Below, in pieces: positions 52,402-60,274 of a DNA stretch of 64,000 nucleotides. Under the pieces are notes generated by a model, which was given only the letters and a program-made list of their open reading frames with translations, did not search any database and was not told the DNA's origin. The stretch's first letter is position 1; the number at the start of each line of letters is the position of its first letter. Origin of the DNA: Numidum massiliense (GTDB lineage: Bacteria > Bacillota > Bacilli > Thermoactinomycetales > Novibacillaceae); NCBI RefSeq assembly GCF_001375555.1, contig NZ_CTDZ01000009.1, forward strand, positions 1,171,758-1,235,757, in the 5' to 3' direction. The position numbers and the translations under genes were made by a program.

Positions 52402-53649
52402 ATGCGGTTTGGGCGTACAGCGATTAAAGTTGCAGAAGCACAGGCACGCATTGCACCGTTCATTCACCCCGGTGATACAGAACAAATTGCACTCGCGGAC
52501 AGTAGTGGGCGCTACCTTGCTGAGGACGTAACTGCGACGCACGACGTGCCACACTTTCGCCGCTCCGGCATGGACGGGTTCGCCATTCGCGCTGCGGATA
52601 CACGCGGGGCGACGCGGGAACGGCCAGTGTTGTTAGAAGTGATCGAGACAGTACCGTGCGGGGACGTGCCGACGACTGAAGTGGCGACAGGGCAGGCGAC
52701 GCGCATTATGACTGGCGCAGCAGTGCCGGAAGGAGCCGACGCTGTCGTCATGTTTGAAATGACAGATGCGGTCGAACGCGAGGGAAAAGTGTACACGGCT
52801 GTAAAGAAAGAAATTGCGCCTGGAGACAACGTGACAGCGATCGGCCAAGAAGTGCAAAAAGGGACGATGCTACTGGAAAAAGGACGGCGCATTAACGCCG
52901 GAGAAGCGGCGTTGCTAGCGACATTCGGTTATGATACGCTTAGCGTATACCGCCAGCCGACAGTAGCTATTTTTGCGACGGGCTCGGAATTGCTCCCGGT
53001 AGGTGAAGCGATCCGGCCAGGTAAAATTCGCAACAGCAACAGTTACATGTTGGCGAATCAAGTAGAAAATGCGGGTGGCACCCCGTACGTGCAACAAATT
53101 TTGCCCGACGTCGTCGACGAAGCGGAAGAGGCGATTTTTAATGCCCTACAGACGGCTGACATGGTGATTACGACTGGTGGCGTCTCCGTCGGAGATTACG
53201 ACATTCTCGTCGACATTTTAGCAAAATGGGACGGCGACGTATTGTTCAATAAATTAATGATGCGCCCTGGCAGTCCGACGACCGTCGGTAGGTGGCGCGA
53301 CACGTTTTTGTTCGCCCTCTCCGGTAATCCGGGTGCGTGTTTCGTCGGTTTTGAACTGTTCGTGCGGCCGGTAATCGCCGGGATGCTCGGCAAGCGAGAG
53401 CGCGAGCTCCAGCCGTTTACCGCGATTCTCGGCGCAGACTTTCGCAAACCGGGCGCGTTTCCGCGTTACGTGCGCGGCAAAATGTCGAGCGAGGACGGCC
53501 AAGTCGTCGTACGCCCGAACGGCGTCGACAAGTCGAGCATTACCGTCTCCATCGTAGACGCCGATTGCTTAATCGTCATACCGCCCGGCGGACAAGGTGT
53601 GCGCGCCGGTGAGCGCGTGACGGCGCTGAAGTTAAATGTCGTAGATTGA
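52402..53649 (+). CDS. moeA: molybdopterin molybdenumtransferase MoeA
   Basis: This 415-residue enzyme inserts molybdate into adenylated molybdopterin. The domain I/III signatures AEDVTATHDVPHFRRSGMDGFA, MTGAAVPEGADAVV, the MPT-binding domain with TTGGVSVGDYD and MMRPGSPTTVG, and SGNPGACFVGFELFVRP are intact; quoted parts are shortened. Domain IV is at the C-terminus (PPGGQGVRAGERV). ATG after AGGAGGC; mobB follows in 6 bp. Confidence 0.93.
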   Translation: MRFGRTAIKVAEAQARIAPFIHPGDTEQIALADSSGRYLAEDVTATHDVPHFRRSGMDGFAIRAADTRGATRERPVLLEVIETVPCGDVPTTEVATGQATRIMTGAAVPEGADAVVMFEMTDAVEREGKVYTAVKKEIAPGDNVTAIGQEVQKGTMLLEKGRRINAGEAALLATFGYDTLSVYRQPTVAIFATGSELLPVGEAIRPGKIRNSNSYMLANQVENAGGTPYVQQILPDVVDEAEEAIFNALQTADMVITTGGVSVGDYDILVDILAKWDGDVLFNKLMMRPGSPTTVGRWRDTFLFALSGNPGACFVGFELFVRPVIAGMLGKRERELQPFTAILGADFRKPGAFPRYVRGKMSSEDGQVVVRPNGVDKSSITVSIVDADCLIVIPPGGQGVRAGERVTALKLNVVD

Positions 53650-53655
53650 GGTAGT

Positions 53656-54237
53656 ATGCGAATGAAGACGGAGCAATTGGTAGTCAATTCACCGGCAGTT
53701 TTTCATATCGTCGGTTATAAAAATAGCGGCAAAACGACGCTCGTCTGTCGCTTAGTCGAGCGTTTGCGCAGGCGCGGCTACCGCGTCGGGACGGTAAAAA
53801 GCGACGCGCACCAGTTCGAGATGGACCACCCGGGGAGAGACACGTGGCAGCATCGCGAGGCCGGTGCCGAAGTCGTAGCAATTACGTCGCGCACGCGTAC
53901 GGCCATTCTCGAAGAGCAGCCTCGCACGCTGTCGGATCTACTCGCACACATGCGGGAAATGGACATCGTGCTCGTCGAAGGGATGAAAGCAGGGTCTTAT
54001 CCGAAGGTCGTACTCCTGCGGCACGAGGACGATCGCGCGTTGATCGACCAATTGGAACGGGTGATCGCTGTCGCGACGTGGCTTCCGGCGGACACAATTA
54101 ACGCTGAGTGGGGATCAGCGGAACACGTCTCTTCCACCCCCAAAGTTTACCACATCGACGACGTCGAACGGATTGCCAACTTGTTGGTAAAAGCGATGGG
54201 AGCGGAAAAAGATGACATACTGTGCGATAACGAATGA
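53656..54237 (+). CDS. mobB: molybdopterin-guanine dinucleotide adaptor MobB
   Basis: This 193-residue P-loop GTP-binding protein is thought to help GTP delivery in guanine dinucleotide cofactor formation. Walker A GYKNSGKTTL near residue 20, then GTVKSDAHQFEMDHPGRDTW (typical MobB) and DIVLVEGMKAG. The 3' end overlaps moaE by 26 bp. No mobA lies in the window. Confidence 0.9.
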   Translation: MRMKTEQLVVNSPAVFHIVGYKNSGKTTLVCRLVERLRRRGYRVGTVKSDAHQFEMDHPGRDTWQHREAGAEVVAITSRTRTAILEEQPRTLSDLLAHMREMDIVLVEGMKAGSYPKVVLLRHEDDRALIDQLERVIAVATWLPADTINAEWGSAEHVSSTPKVYHIDDVERIANLLVKAMGAEKDDILCDNE

Positions 54238-54676
54238 GCGCATTCGCATCGAGGACGTCGTGGCTGCGGTGAGCAACCCGCTAGCCGGTGCCGTCTGTAC
54301 GTTTATCGGTACGGTGCGAGAATTGACTGGCGACAAAAAAACACTGTACTTACAGTATGAAGCATATACAGAAATGGCGGAGCGGAAGCTCAAGCAAATC
54401 GCTGCGGAAATAAAGGAACAGCACGCCGGTGCCAAAGTGGCAATTGTCCACCGCATCGGCCGCCTCGACATTGAAGACGTCGCCGTAGCGATTGCCGTGG
54501 CGACCCCGCATCGGCCAGAGGCGTTCGCCGCCTGTCGCTATGCGATTGAGCGGCTTAAAGAAATCGTCCCTATTTGGAAAAAGGAACATTGGGCCGACGG
54601 TTCGTTTTGGGTCGGCGATCAGCAAGAACGCGTGGCTTATCCGACTGGCAAGCCACCCCGCGAGGGGAGTGAGTAG
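54212..54676 (+). CDS. moaE: molybdopterin synthase large subunit MoaE
   Basis: This 154-residue catalytic subunit of molybdopterin synthase converts cPMP to molybdopterin with sulfur from MoaD. GAVCTFIGTVRELTGDK, LQYEAYTEMAERKLKQIA, VAIVHRIGRLDIEDV, and the active-site lysine stretch VPIWKKEHWADGSFWV. ATG inside mobB with GGAGCGG upstream; MoaD follows in 2 bp. Confidence 0.93.
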   Translation: MTYCAITNERIRIEDVVAAVSNPLAGAVCTFIGTVRELTGDKKTLYLQYEAYTEMAERKLKQIAAEIKEQHAGAKVAIVHRIGRLDIEDVAVAIAVATPHRPEAFAACRYAIERLKEIVPIWKKEHWADGSFWVGDQQERVAYPTGKPPREGSE

Positions 54677-54678
54677 CA

Positions 54679-54918
54679 TTGAAGGTACAATTGTTTGCCG
54701 GATTGGCAGAACGGGTAGGGCAGCGCGAGCTCGAATTGCCCGTCACTAAGGAAGTGACGGTGCAAACAGTGCGCGAACTAATCGGAACACATTACCCTAA
54801 CTTGCGCGAAGCAGTCGCGTCATGCATGGTCGCGGTCAACCAAGAGTACGCGGCGGACGAGGAACGCGTCTCTGCACGCGACGACGTCGTCCTAATTCCC
54901 CCCGTGAGCGGGGGCTAA
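54679..54918 (+). CDS. moaD: molybdopterin synthase sulfur carrier MoaD
   Basis: This 79-residue ubiquitin-like sulfur carrier ends in Gly-Gly (PPVSGG), the site thiocarboxylated before sulfur transfer to MoaE. TTG start with GAGGGGAGTGAG upstream. The following 231 bp to moaA hold a GC-rich hairpin (about 54923-54953) and no gene. Confidence 0.92.
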   Translation: MKVQLFAGLAERVGQRELELPVTKEVTVQTVRELIGTHYPNLREAVASCMVAVNQEYAADEERVSARDDVVLIPPVSGG

Positions 54919-55149
54919 TTAAGAAGGGGGCGCGGATCTCCACCCGCCCCTTGATCCCGCCTTAAGGTGCGTTGCGTGCGAAGAATGCCCGAGCGGGAAA
55001 GAATGTGTGAAGGACCCCGTCGATGGACGGTAATCGTCGAGTGGTATGTTATCGCATGGGTTATAGCATTTTGAGTGGGCAGCCGTTGTCGATACGATAT
55101 GTTGCGCTTGATGCGAAAGGGCGCGGGATTAGAGGAAGGTGTATCCATC

Positions 55150-56169
55150 ATGACAAACGAAAAAGTAACAGACATCTGGAATCGGCCGCTCAGCGACTTG
55201 CGCATCTCGGTGACCGACCGCTGCAACTTCCGCTGCACGTACTGTATGCCGGAGGAAACTTTCGGGCCGGATTATCGGTTTATGCCAAAAGAACAGTTGT
55301 TATCATTCGCGGAAATTGCACGCCTCGCGCGTATTTTTAACGTGCTCGGCGTAAAAAAAATTCGCCTCACCGGCGGGGAACCGCTGTTGCGCAAAGACCT
55401 GCCTGACTTAATCCGCACGATTAGCGCCATCGACGACAACCTAGACATCGCGCTGACGACGAACGGCACGTTGCTCAAACGATTGGCAGGACCGCTGCGG
55501 GAAGCGGGATTACAACGCGTCAACGTCAGTTTAGACACGTTGGACGAGGACTTGTTTCATCGTTTAAACAGTCGACACACGACGGTTAAACAAGTGCTCG
55601 CCGGCATAGAAGCCGCTGCGCAAGCGGGGCTGAAGGTAAAAATTAATACCGTCGTGCAAAAAGGAGTCAACGAAGACAGTATCGTGCCGCTAGCGCGTCA
55701 TTTCCGCGGTAGTGGGCACGTCCTACGCTTTATCGAATATATGGACGTCGGCAATTCGAACGGCTGGGACTTACAACAAGTCGTGCCGAAAAAAGACATC
55801 GTCGCCCGCATCGACGCGGAGATGCCGCTCGAACCGATCGCCGCCAACTATTACGGTGAAGTCGCGTCGCGTTACCGCTACGTCGGCTCGGACGAAGAAA
55901 TCGGCGTCATTTCTTCAGTGTCTGACACGTTTTGCGGGTCATGTACGCGGGCGCGCCTCTCGGCAGACGGGCGGCTGTACACCTGTTTATTCGCAACGGA
56001 GGGCACGGACATTAAAGCGCTGTTACGTTCGGGTGCAAGCGACGACGAATTGGAACGCGCCATTCGCGACGTATGGCAAAAGCGGAACGATCGTTACTCC
56101 GACGAACGCGCCGCGCAAACCAATCCCGCGAAGCAACGGAAAATTGAGATGTCGTACATCGGGGGGTAG
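55150..56169 (+). CDS. moaA: GTP 3',8-cyclase MoaA (radical SAM)
   Basis: This 339-residue radical SAM enzyme starts molybdenum cofactor synthesis with MoaC. The N-terminal [4Fe-4S] site is CNFRCTYC (Cys25, 29, 32), followed by [12 protein letters not shown]. The C-terminal second cluster is in [21 protein letters not shown] (quoted in part). It ends in the catalytic-type Gly-Gly. The ATG at 55150 has GAGGAAGGT upstream; the longer listed frame lacks one. Confidence 0.94.
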   Translation: MTNEKVTDIWNRPLSDLRISVTDRCNFRCTYCMPEETFGPDYRFMPKEQLLSFAEIARLARIFNVLGVKKIRLTGGEPLLRKDLPDLIRTISAIDDNLDIALTTNGTLLKRLAGPLREAGLQRVNVSLDTLDEDLFHRLNSRHTTVKQVLAGIEAAAQAGLKVKINTVVQKGVNEDSIVPLARHFRGSGHVLRFIEYMDVGNSNGWDLQQVVPKKDIVARIDAEMPLEPIAANYYGEVASRYRYVGSDEEIGVISSVSDTFCGSCTRARLSADGRLYTCLFATEGTDIKALLRSGASDDELERAIRDVWQKRNDRYSDERAAQTNPAKQRKIEMSYIGG

Positions 56170-56349
56170 CGAACGACCGCGCTATAAAAAATTGGGGGAG
56201 AACTTTTGAACAAAAAGAAAGTACGGGGATGGAAGCGACAGTAGTTGACCGCCTCACCCCTGCGCGTTTACTTTTCTTAATTTTGGTTAAATATCTATAG
56301 TTTCTGCAGTTTCTACGAAATAGTAACGCATACATCAATGAGGGCCACT

Positions 56350-56628
56350 GCCAATTCATGTTTATGGGAAAACGATTGAAGCCGCGTTGCATCGAGAAGT
56401 ATTCGAAGAAACCGGATTAAAAGTGACGGAAATATTGCATGAGACGAACCGCCATGTGTATACGTATAACCATACTGCAATCGAGGGGCTAACGCCGTTT
56501 TTCGTGTATCAAACGATGGAGGGCCCTGTCGATTCAATCGGTTTCCCGAGACATTCGATTGGTTGACGCAAGGGATTTTGGATAATTACTTGAAGTGGCG
56601 GAAAGGTGGAAGGAAGGGGGAACTTTAG
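56350..56628 (+). pseudogene. decayed Nudix hydrolase
   Basis: One frame reads PIHVYGKTIEAALHREVF, EETGLKVTEILHETN, then HTAIEGLTPFFVYQTMEGP and stops at a TGA near 56566. The shifted frame continues FDWLTQGILDNYLKWRK to TAG 56626-56628. The Nudix box core REVFEETG is clear, but the N-terminal strand and the first half of the box (GGxxE) are missing and a frameshift breaks the C-terminus. The stretch 56170-56349 shows no gene. An intact Nudix-containing gene starts 3 bp later. Confidence 0.75.
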
Positions 56629-56631
56629 CGC

Positions 56632-57423
56632 ATGTACTATCGGCGTAAAACGTATAAAATTAAACCTGACAAACTAGAGACGTTTAACGCGTTTTTTCAC
56701 GAGTATTTGTTGCCGAACCAACTGAAGCACGGGACGGAGCTGATCGGTCGTTGGGTGACAGAAGACGGTTCAGAAATCGTCGCCATCTGGAAGTATAAAG
56801 ATAAAGAAAGTTATGAGCAAATCGAAGCGCGAATCCGACGAGATCCACTCCACCGACGCGCACAACAAAAACTCCAACAGCTGGGGCAGCTGTTCGAGGA
56901 GAGCAAACAAGATTTTTTGCGACCGACAGGCGATTACGTCGGGGATTCCGTTAAACGGCCCTTTAAAATGTCCGTGTCGGTTTTGGTAACGAATGACGCT
57001 GGAGAAGTGTTGTTAGTAAAAGATTGTGCGCGGACGGATACGTGGGAGCTGCCCGGTGGAAAAGTTGAGAGTGGGGAGCGGCTCGACCTCGCCGTGCAAC
57101 GGGAAGTGCTGGAAGAGACGGGGGCCACCATTCGCCTTAAAGGTGTCTCAGCCGTCTATCAAAAACTGAGTGATAGTGGTAAGGTGACGGTTACGATAAC
57201 GTTTCAAGCCGACTACGTTTCGGGTCACATACAACCGCATGACCCGGAGATTGTAGCTGCGGACTTTATCGTCCTTGACGAAGACAACCTTGGGCAGTAC
57301 GTCACGCGCCCCCATTTGCAACTTCGCGTGTTAGACGCGATGCGCCTGCCGGTCGTGACGTTCTCCTCGTACCAGGTGACTCCGTTCGAGCTCGTCAGCC
57401 GCTTAAATGTGCGCACCGAATAA
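56632..57423 (+). CDS. NIPSNAP-Nudix fusion protein
   Basis: 263 residues. Residues 1-100 resemble a NIPSNAP/dimeric alpha-beta barrel domain (YYRRKTYKIKPDKLETFNAFF, LIGRWVTEDGSEIVAIWKYKD, RIRRDPLHRRAQQKLQQL). Residues 112-255 are a Nudix hydrolase with a complete box at 142-164 (GGKVESGERLDLAVQREVLEET, shortened). It would hydrolyse a nucleotide-linked or similar pyrophosphate; the substrate is unknown. ATG after AAGGAAGGGGG. The decayed Nudix gene immediately upstream may be a relic of duplication or of a neighbouring copy. Confidence 0.75.
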   Translation: MYYRRKTYKIKPDKLETFNAFFHEYLLPNQLKHGTELIGRWVTEDGSEIVAIWKYKDKESYEQIEARIRRDPLHRRAQQKLQQLGQLFEESKQDFLRPTGDYVGDSVKRPFKMSVSVLVTNDAGEVLLVKDCARTDTWELPGGKVESGERLDLAVQREVLEETGATIRLKGVSAVYQKLSDSGKVTVTITFQADYVSGHIQPHDPEIVAADFIVLDEDNLGQYVTRPHLQLRVLDAMRLPVVTFSSYQVTPFELVSRLNVRTE

Positions 57424-57482
57424 CGGGTTGCGCCCATGTTAGCCGTGCAATTAATTCACCAACACAATCTATTGAAAAACAC

Positions 57483-57878
57483 GTGCCGACGGCGGAAGTT
57501 CTCCAGGACGCAAAAGTGCTTGTCATTCCATTGCGCGATTTTAACGAGTTGCTGTTGCAATACCCACACACGGCGATCAACTTAATGCACACAATGGAGC
57601 AAAAAATTGTAGAATTGCAAGCGCGGTTGCAAAAATTAATCGCTGGAGACGTACAGCGGCGCGTCGTTCATTTTTTAACGTATTTAGCGAAGGAATTTGG
57701 TGAAAAAACTGCTGTAGGTACTATGATCGACGTGCCGGTGACGAACGAAGATATCGCCAATGTCGTCGGGACGTCGCGCGAGTCGGTCAATCGCATCTTA
57801 AACCATTTGAAAAGAGAGCATCTACTTGACATTGGGCGGCAAAAAATGTGTATTTACGATATCGAGGCGCTGCAGTAA
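57483..57878 (+). pseudogene. Crp/Fnr-family regulator lacking its sensor barrel
   Basis: 131 residues starting in the last strand of the effector domain (PTAEVLQDAKVLVIPLRDF), then the long dimer helix (MHTMEQKIVELQARLQKL) and a complete winged helix (VPVTNEDIANVVGTSRESVN, RILNHLKREHLLDIG). A full Crp/Fnr protein has about 100 more N-terminal residues. The frame is open upstream to within the Nudix gene but shows no barrel sequence, and the GTG has no ribosome site. So a deletion has removed the sensor half. It may be dead or act as a constitutive DNA-binding fragment. Confidence 0.7.
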
Positions 57879-58106
57879 AGAGTGAGCTAACTTTATTTTA
57901 TAAAAAAAAGGGTTATACAATACAAAGCAAATGTGTTCGGTTAGCGTCTCCAAAAGACAATGCTATGATATTTGTCACAACCTGTACTTGATTGAAGAGG
58001 TAAGATATAGATTACAATACACATAAAAGAAGTGTTTGCGGGAGGACGCGTCGGTACACGATAGCATGCAATTAATGATTGGACTAGAAAAAAGGAGACG
58101 GTAACG

Positions 58107-58451
58107 GTGCAACTGACGAATATAAAGGCGGGACAAGAGTGGAGCGAGGAACGGTTTACGAAACGGATGTTATTTACGAACGGGGACAGTAGCTGTGCCT
58201 TCGTGTTGAATTTTCAGCCGGGGCAGGAACTGCCCGCACACCGCCACCCGGGAAGTGACGTTTACTTACTCGCACTGCAAGGGAATGGCACGTGTGAAGT
58301 TGACGGACAATCGCAACCGTTTGCGCAAGGGGATGTGCTTTACTGCAACGGCGAGGAAAAATTGCGGCTCGCAAACGACGGGGACGAGCCCTTTAGTGTG
58401 TACGTCGTGTTGAGTCAAGTGCCCGATCCCGCTTATGCGAAAAACGTTTAG
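58107..58451 (+). CDS. cupin-domain protein
   Basis: This 114-residue single-domain cupin has the metal-binding motif 1 QELPAHRHPGSDVYLLALQG (His residues and Glu/Asp) and motif 2 PFAQGDVLYCNG, where the usual His is replaced by Cys/Asn. Small cupins of this sort are often paired with redox regulators, but the substrate is unknown. GTG after AAAGGAGACGG. The hemerythrin gene follows 43 bp downstream. The 228-bp gap upstream shows no gene. Confidence 0.8.
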   Translation: MQLTNIKAGQEWSEERFTKRMLFTNGDSSCAFVLNFQPGQELPAHRHPGSDVYLLALQGNGTCEVDGQSQPFAQGDVLYCNGEEKLRLANDGDEPFSVYVVLSQVPDPAYAKNV

Positions 58452-58494
58452 TTAATTAAGCGAAAAAATCAAAGGAAAATCGGAGGTGTTGACG

Positions 58495-58986
58495 GTGCGA
58501 GTGCGGCGACGGCTCCGCCATGAGCGGGTAAAGATTTTGCGTCACGAAGGGTTACACCGGTTAAGCGGTCATCACCACCACGCGTTAGTGATCGCACACC
58601 GACTCATGAAGGCGGGAGGGGGCGACAGTCAATGGACGCCCCTAGAGTTGCAACAAAAGCTCCGCGATTTTTGGGATAACGGCGGCAACGAGCACTTTCG
58701 CGAGGAAGAAGAAATCTTGCTCCCGACGTACGTGCGCTACGCGGACATCGAGCGGCCAGAAGTTGTCGAGATGTTGCTTGACCATGTGGAGTTGCGCAGT
58801 ATGGTGCAACTAATACTTGCCGCGGAGACGCCGCGAGTAGAAGATTTGCGCACGCTCGGGGAGTTGCTTGAAGACCACGTGCGCAAAGAAGAGCGAGTCA
58901 TTTTTCCGCTGATCGAAAAGGCGATCCCGGAGGACGTACTCCGCGAACTCGGGGATGAATTTACGGATTTAACGCCAGAGAGATGA
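58495..58986 (+). CDS. hemerythrin HHE domain protein
   Basis: 163 residues in a four-helix bundle with di-iron-type ligands: HHHHALVIAHR, NEHFREEEEILLP, LDHVELRSM and LEDHVRKEERVIFP. Such proteins bind oxygen or respond to nitric oxide and iron-sulfur damage. GTG at 58495 with CGGAGGTG upstream (TTG at 58489 and GTG at 58486 are too near that site). Operon with the cupin gene; strong terminator after it. Confidence 0.85.
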   Translation: MRVRRRLRHERVKILRHEGLHRLSGHHHHALVIAHRLMKAGGGDSQWTPLELQQKLRDFWDNGGNEHFREEEEILLPTYVRYADIERPEVVEMLLDHVELRSMVQLILAAETPRVEDLRTLGELLEDHVRKEERVIFPLIEKAIPEDVLRELGDEFTDLTPER

Positions 58987-58988
58987 AC

Positions 58989-59034
58989 AAATCCCTCGCA
59001 CTGCCTAACTCGAAGGGCTGTGCGAGGGATTTGT
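58989..59034 (+). terminator. terminator after the hemerythrin gene
   Basis: AAATCCCTCGCAC (58989-59001) pairs perfectly with GTGCGAGGGATTT (59020-59032). Confidence 0.85.
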
Positions 59035-59137
59035 TATTGTTGACAGCTGCGTACGTCAATCCCGTGGGTAGGTCTAAGCAACGCGTACAGAAAGGATGCC
59101 CCAAAGCACGGATACGTCGTGTACATACGTGTGTCTG

Positions 59138-59887
59138 CTAAATCGTTAGCAACTGCTGCAGGGCGTCATCCGTCAACCGCTCACCGACGAAAAACGAGCC
59201 GAATTCGGCGTAGCGTGCACTCACTTCGTCGAAGCGCATTTCGTAGATCAATTTTTTAAACTGTAGCGGGTCGTCGGCGTACAAGGTGACGCCCCACTCC
59301 CAGTCGTCGAGCCCGACGGATCCGGTAATAATTTGTTTCACCTTACCAGCGTAGGAGCGGCCGATTTTGCCGTGGCTCATCATCATGCGCTGTCTTTCTT
59401 CCATCGACAGCATGTACCAGTTGTCTTCGCCGTCGCGCTTTTTGTTCATCGGATAAAAACAGACGTGTTTCGCTTCGGGTAGAACTGGTTTCAACCGCGA
59501 CTGCAAGTAGGCGTCCGTTTCCGGATCGACTTCGCCACCTTTGGCTAAATAGCTGCTCAGTTCGACGACGGAAAAATATGAGTAAGGTGAAACGGTGAAG
59601 TCGGCGAAACGCGTTTTGTTAAACTTCGTCTTAACCGCAGTCAGTTCTTCCACGGTCGGGCGCATATGTATAAACAGTACGTCGGCCTTATTTCCGACGA
59701 TCGCGTATTGACCGTAACTGCCTGTTCGTTCCGGGGTGACGGCGGCAAACTGCACGGTCAGATCGCGCAACTCAGTGAGCGCTCGTTCGCGTTCAGCTGG
59801 CTCAGCAGCTTTCCACGCTTGCCAGTCGATGAGGCGAAAATCGTGGTAGGCGTACCATCCGTCTAATGTCATTACGGCTTCATTCAT
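59138..59887 (-). CDS. hemQ: coproheme decarboxylase HemQ (ChdC)
   Basis: This 249-residue enzyme converts coproheme III to haem b, last step of the Gram-positive haem pathway. The catalytic Tyr lies in VSPYSYFSVVELSSYL and the proximal His in MMMSHGKIGRSYAGKVKQI. The haem-environment segment LDDWEWGVTLYADDPLQFKKL is intact. Fold and length are those of chlorite dismutase-like Bacillales proteins. ATG after GCAGGAGGAT. Haem supply fits the nearby cytochrome oxidase. Confidence 0.94.
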   Translation of the reverse strand: MNEAVMTLDGWYAYHDFRLIDWQAWKAAEPAERERALTELRDLTVQFAAVTPERTGSYGQYAIVGNKADVLFIHMRPTVEELTAVKTKFNKTRFADFTVSPYSYFSVVELSSYLAKGGEVDPETDAYLQSRLKPVLPEAKHVCFYPMNKKRDGEDNWYMLSMEERQRMMMSHGKIGRSYAGKVKQIITGSVGLDDWEWGVTLYADDPLQFKKLIYEMRFDEVSARYAEFGSFFVGERLTDDALQQLLTI

Positions 59888-60020
59888 GTTAATCCTCCTG
59901 CTCTTCGTGTTCGCTAGTTGTCAGCTTTATCATAATACAGTCGGCTATCGATAACAAATGTCACTACTAATGTTAGCATACATACGACATAAATTTGTTG
60001 CGGAACCGTGAACGAACGTA

Positions 60021-60049
60021 TTGACAGGGACGAAAGGGGCGGGTACAGT
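60021..60049 (+). promoter_or_regulatory. promoter of the trp operon
   Basis: TTGACA (60021-60026), 17-bp spacer and TACAGT (60044-60049); the transcript would start near 60056, just before the first TRAP triplet. TACAAT slightly downstream is an alternative -10 but with poor spacing. Confidence 0.7.
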
Positions 60050-60057
60050 ATACAATA

Positions 60058-60118
60058 TAGTGAGCAGAGTTGAGATGAGAACGTGAGACGAGTGGTGTAA
60101 GAGTTGAGCCGAGCCGAG
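60058..60118 (+). promoter_or_regulatory. TRAP binding site: eleven (T/G)AG triplets
   Basis: One TAG (60058) and ten GAG triplets (starting 60062, 60067, 60072, 60077, 60085, 60090, 60101, 60106, 60111 and 60116) lie at mostly 2-nt spacing, with longer gaps after the fifth and seventh. Eleven matches the eleven RNA sites of the TRAP ring encoded by mtrB at 31 kb. Bound TRAP should favour the terminator at 60180-60216 and so repress trpE. Confidence 0.88.
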
Positions 60119-60179
60119 CCTTCCTATTTGTGGTGTGCATATTTTCATGTACGCCGTTCACTTTCCTTTTGTGAAGACA

Positions 60180-60216
60180 AACCAGGGCCGGTACGATGCC
60201 TATGGTTTTTTTATTT
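60180..60216 (+). terminator. trp leader attenuator
   Basis: AACCA-GGGC (60180-60188) pairs with GCC-TATGGTT (60197-60206) with a bulge, then a run of Ts to about 60216. It lies between the TRAP site and trpE, as needed for attenuation. Confidence 0.7.
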
Positions 60217-60274
60217 TTTCCACTCCATCCTTTTCATCTCTCCTCTTAGCATAAAGCAAAAGGAGGAGAAGCGC

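Noticed and set aside
60104-60274. N-terminal extension of TrpE into the leader
   Set aside because: The in-frame extension spans the attenuator, while the GTG at 60275 has an ideal ribosome site and begins at the usual TrpE N-terminus.
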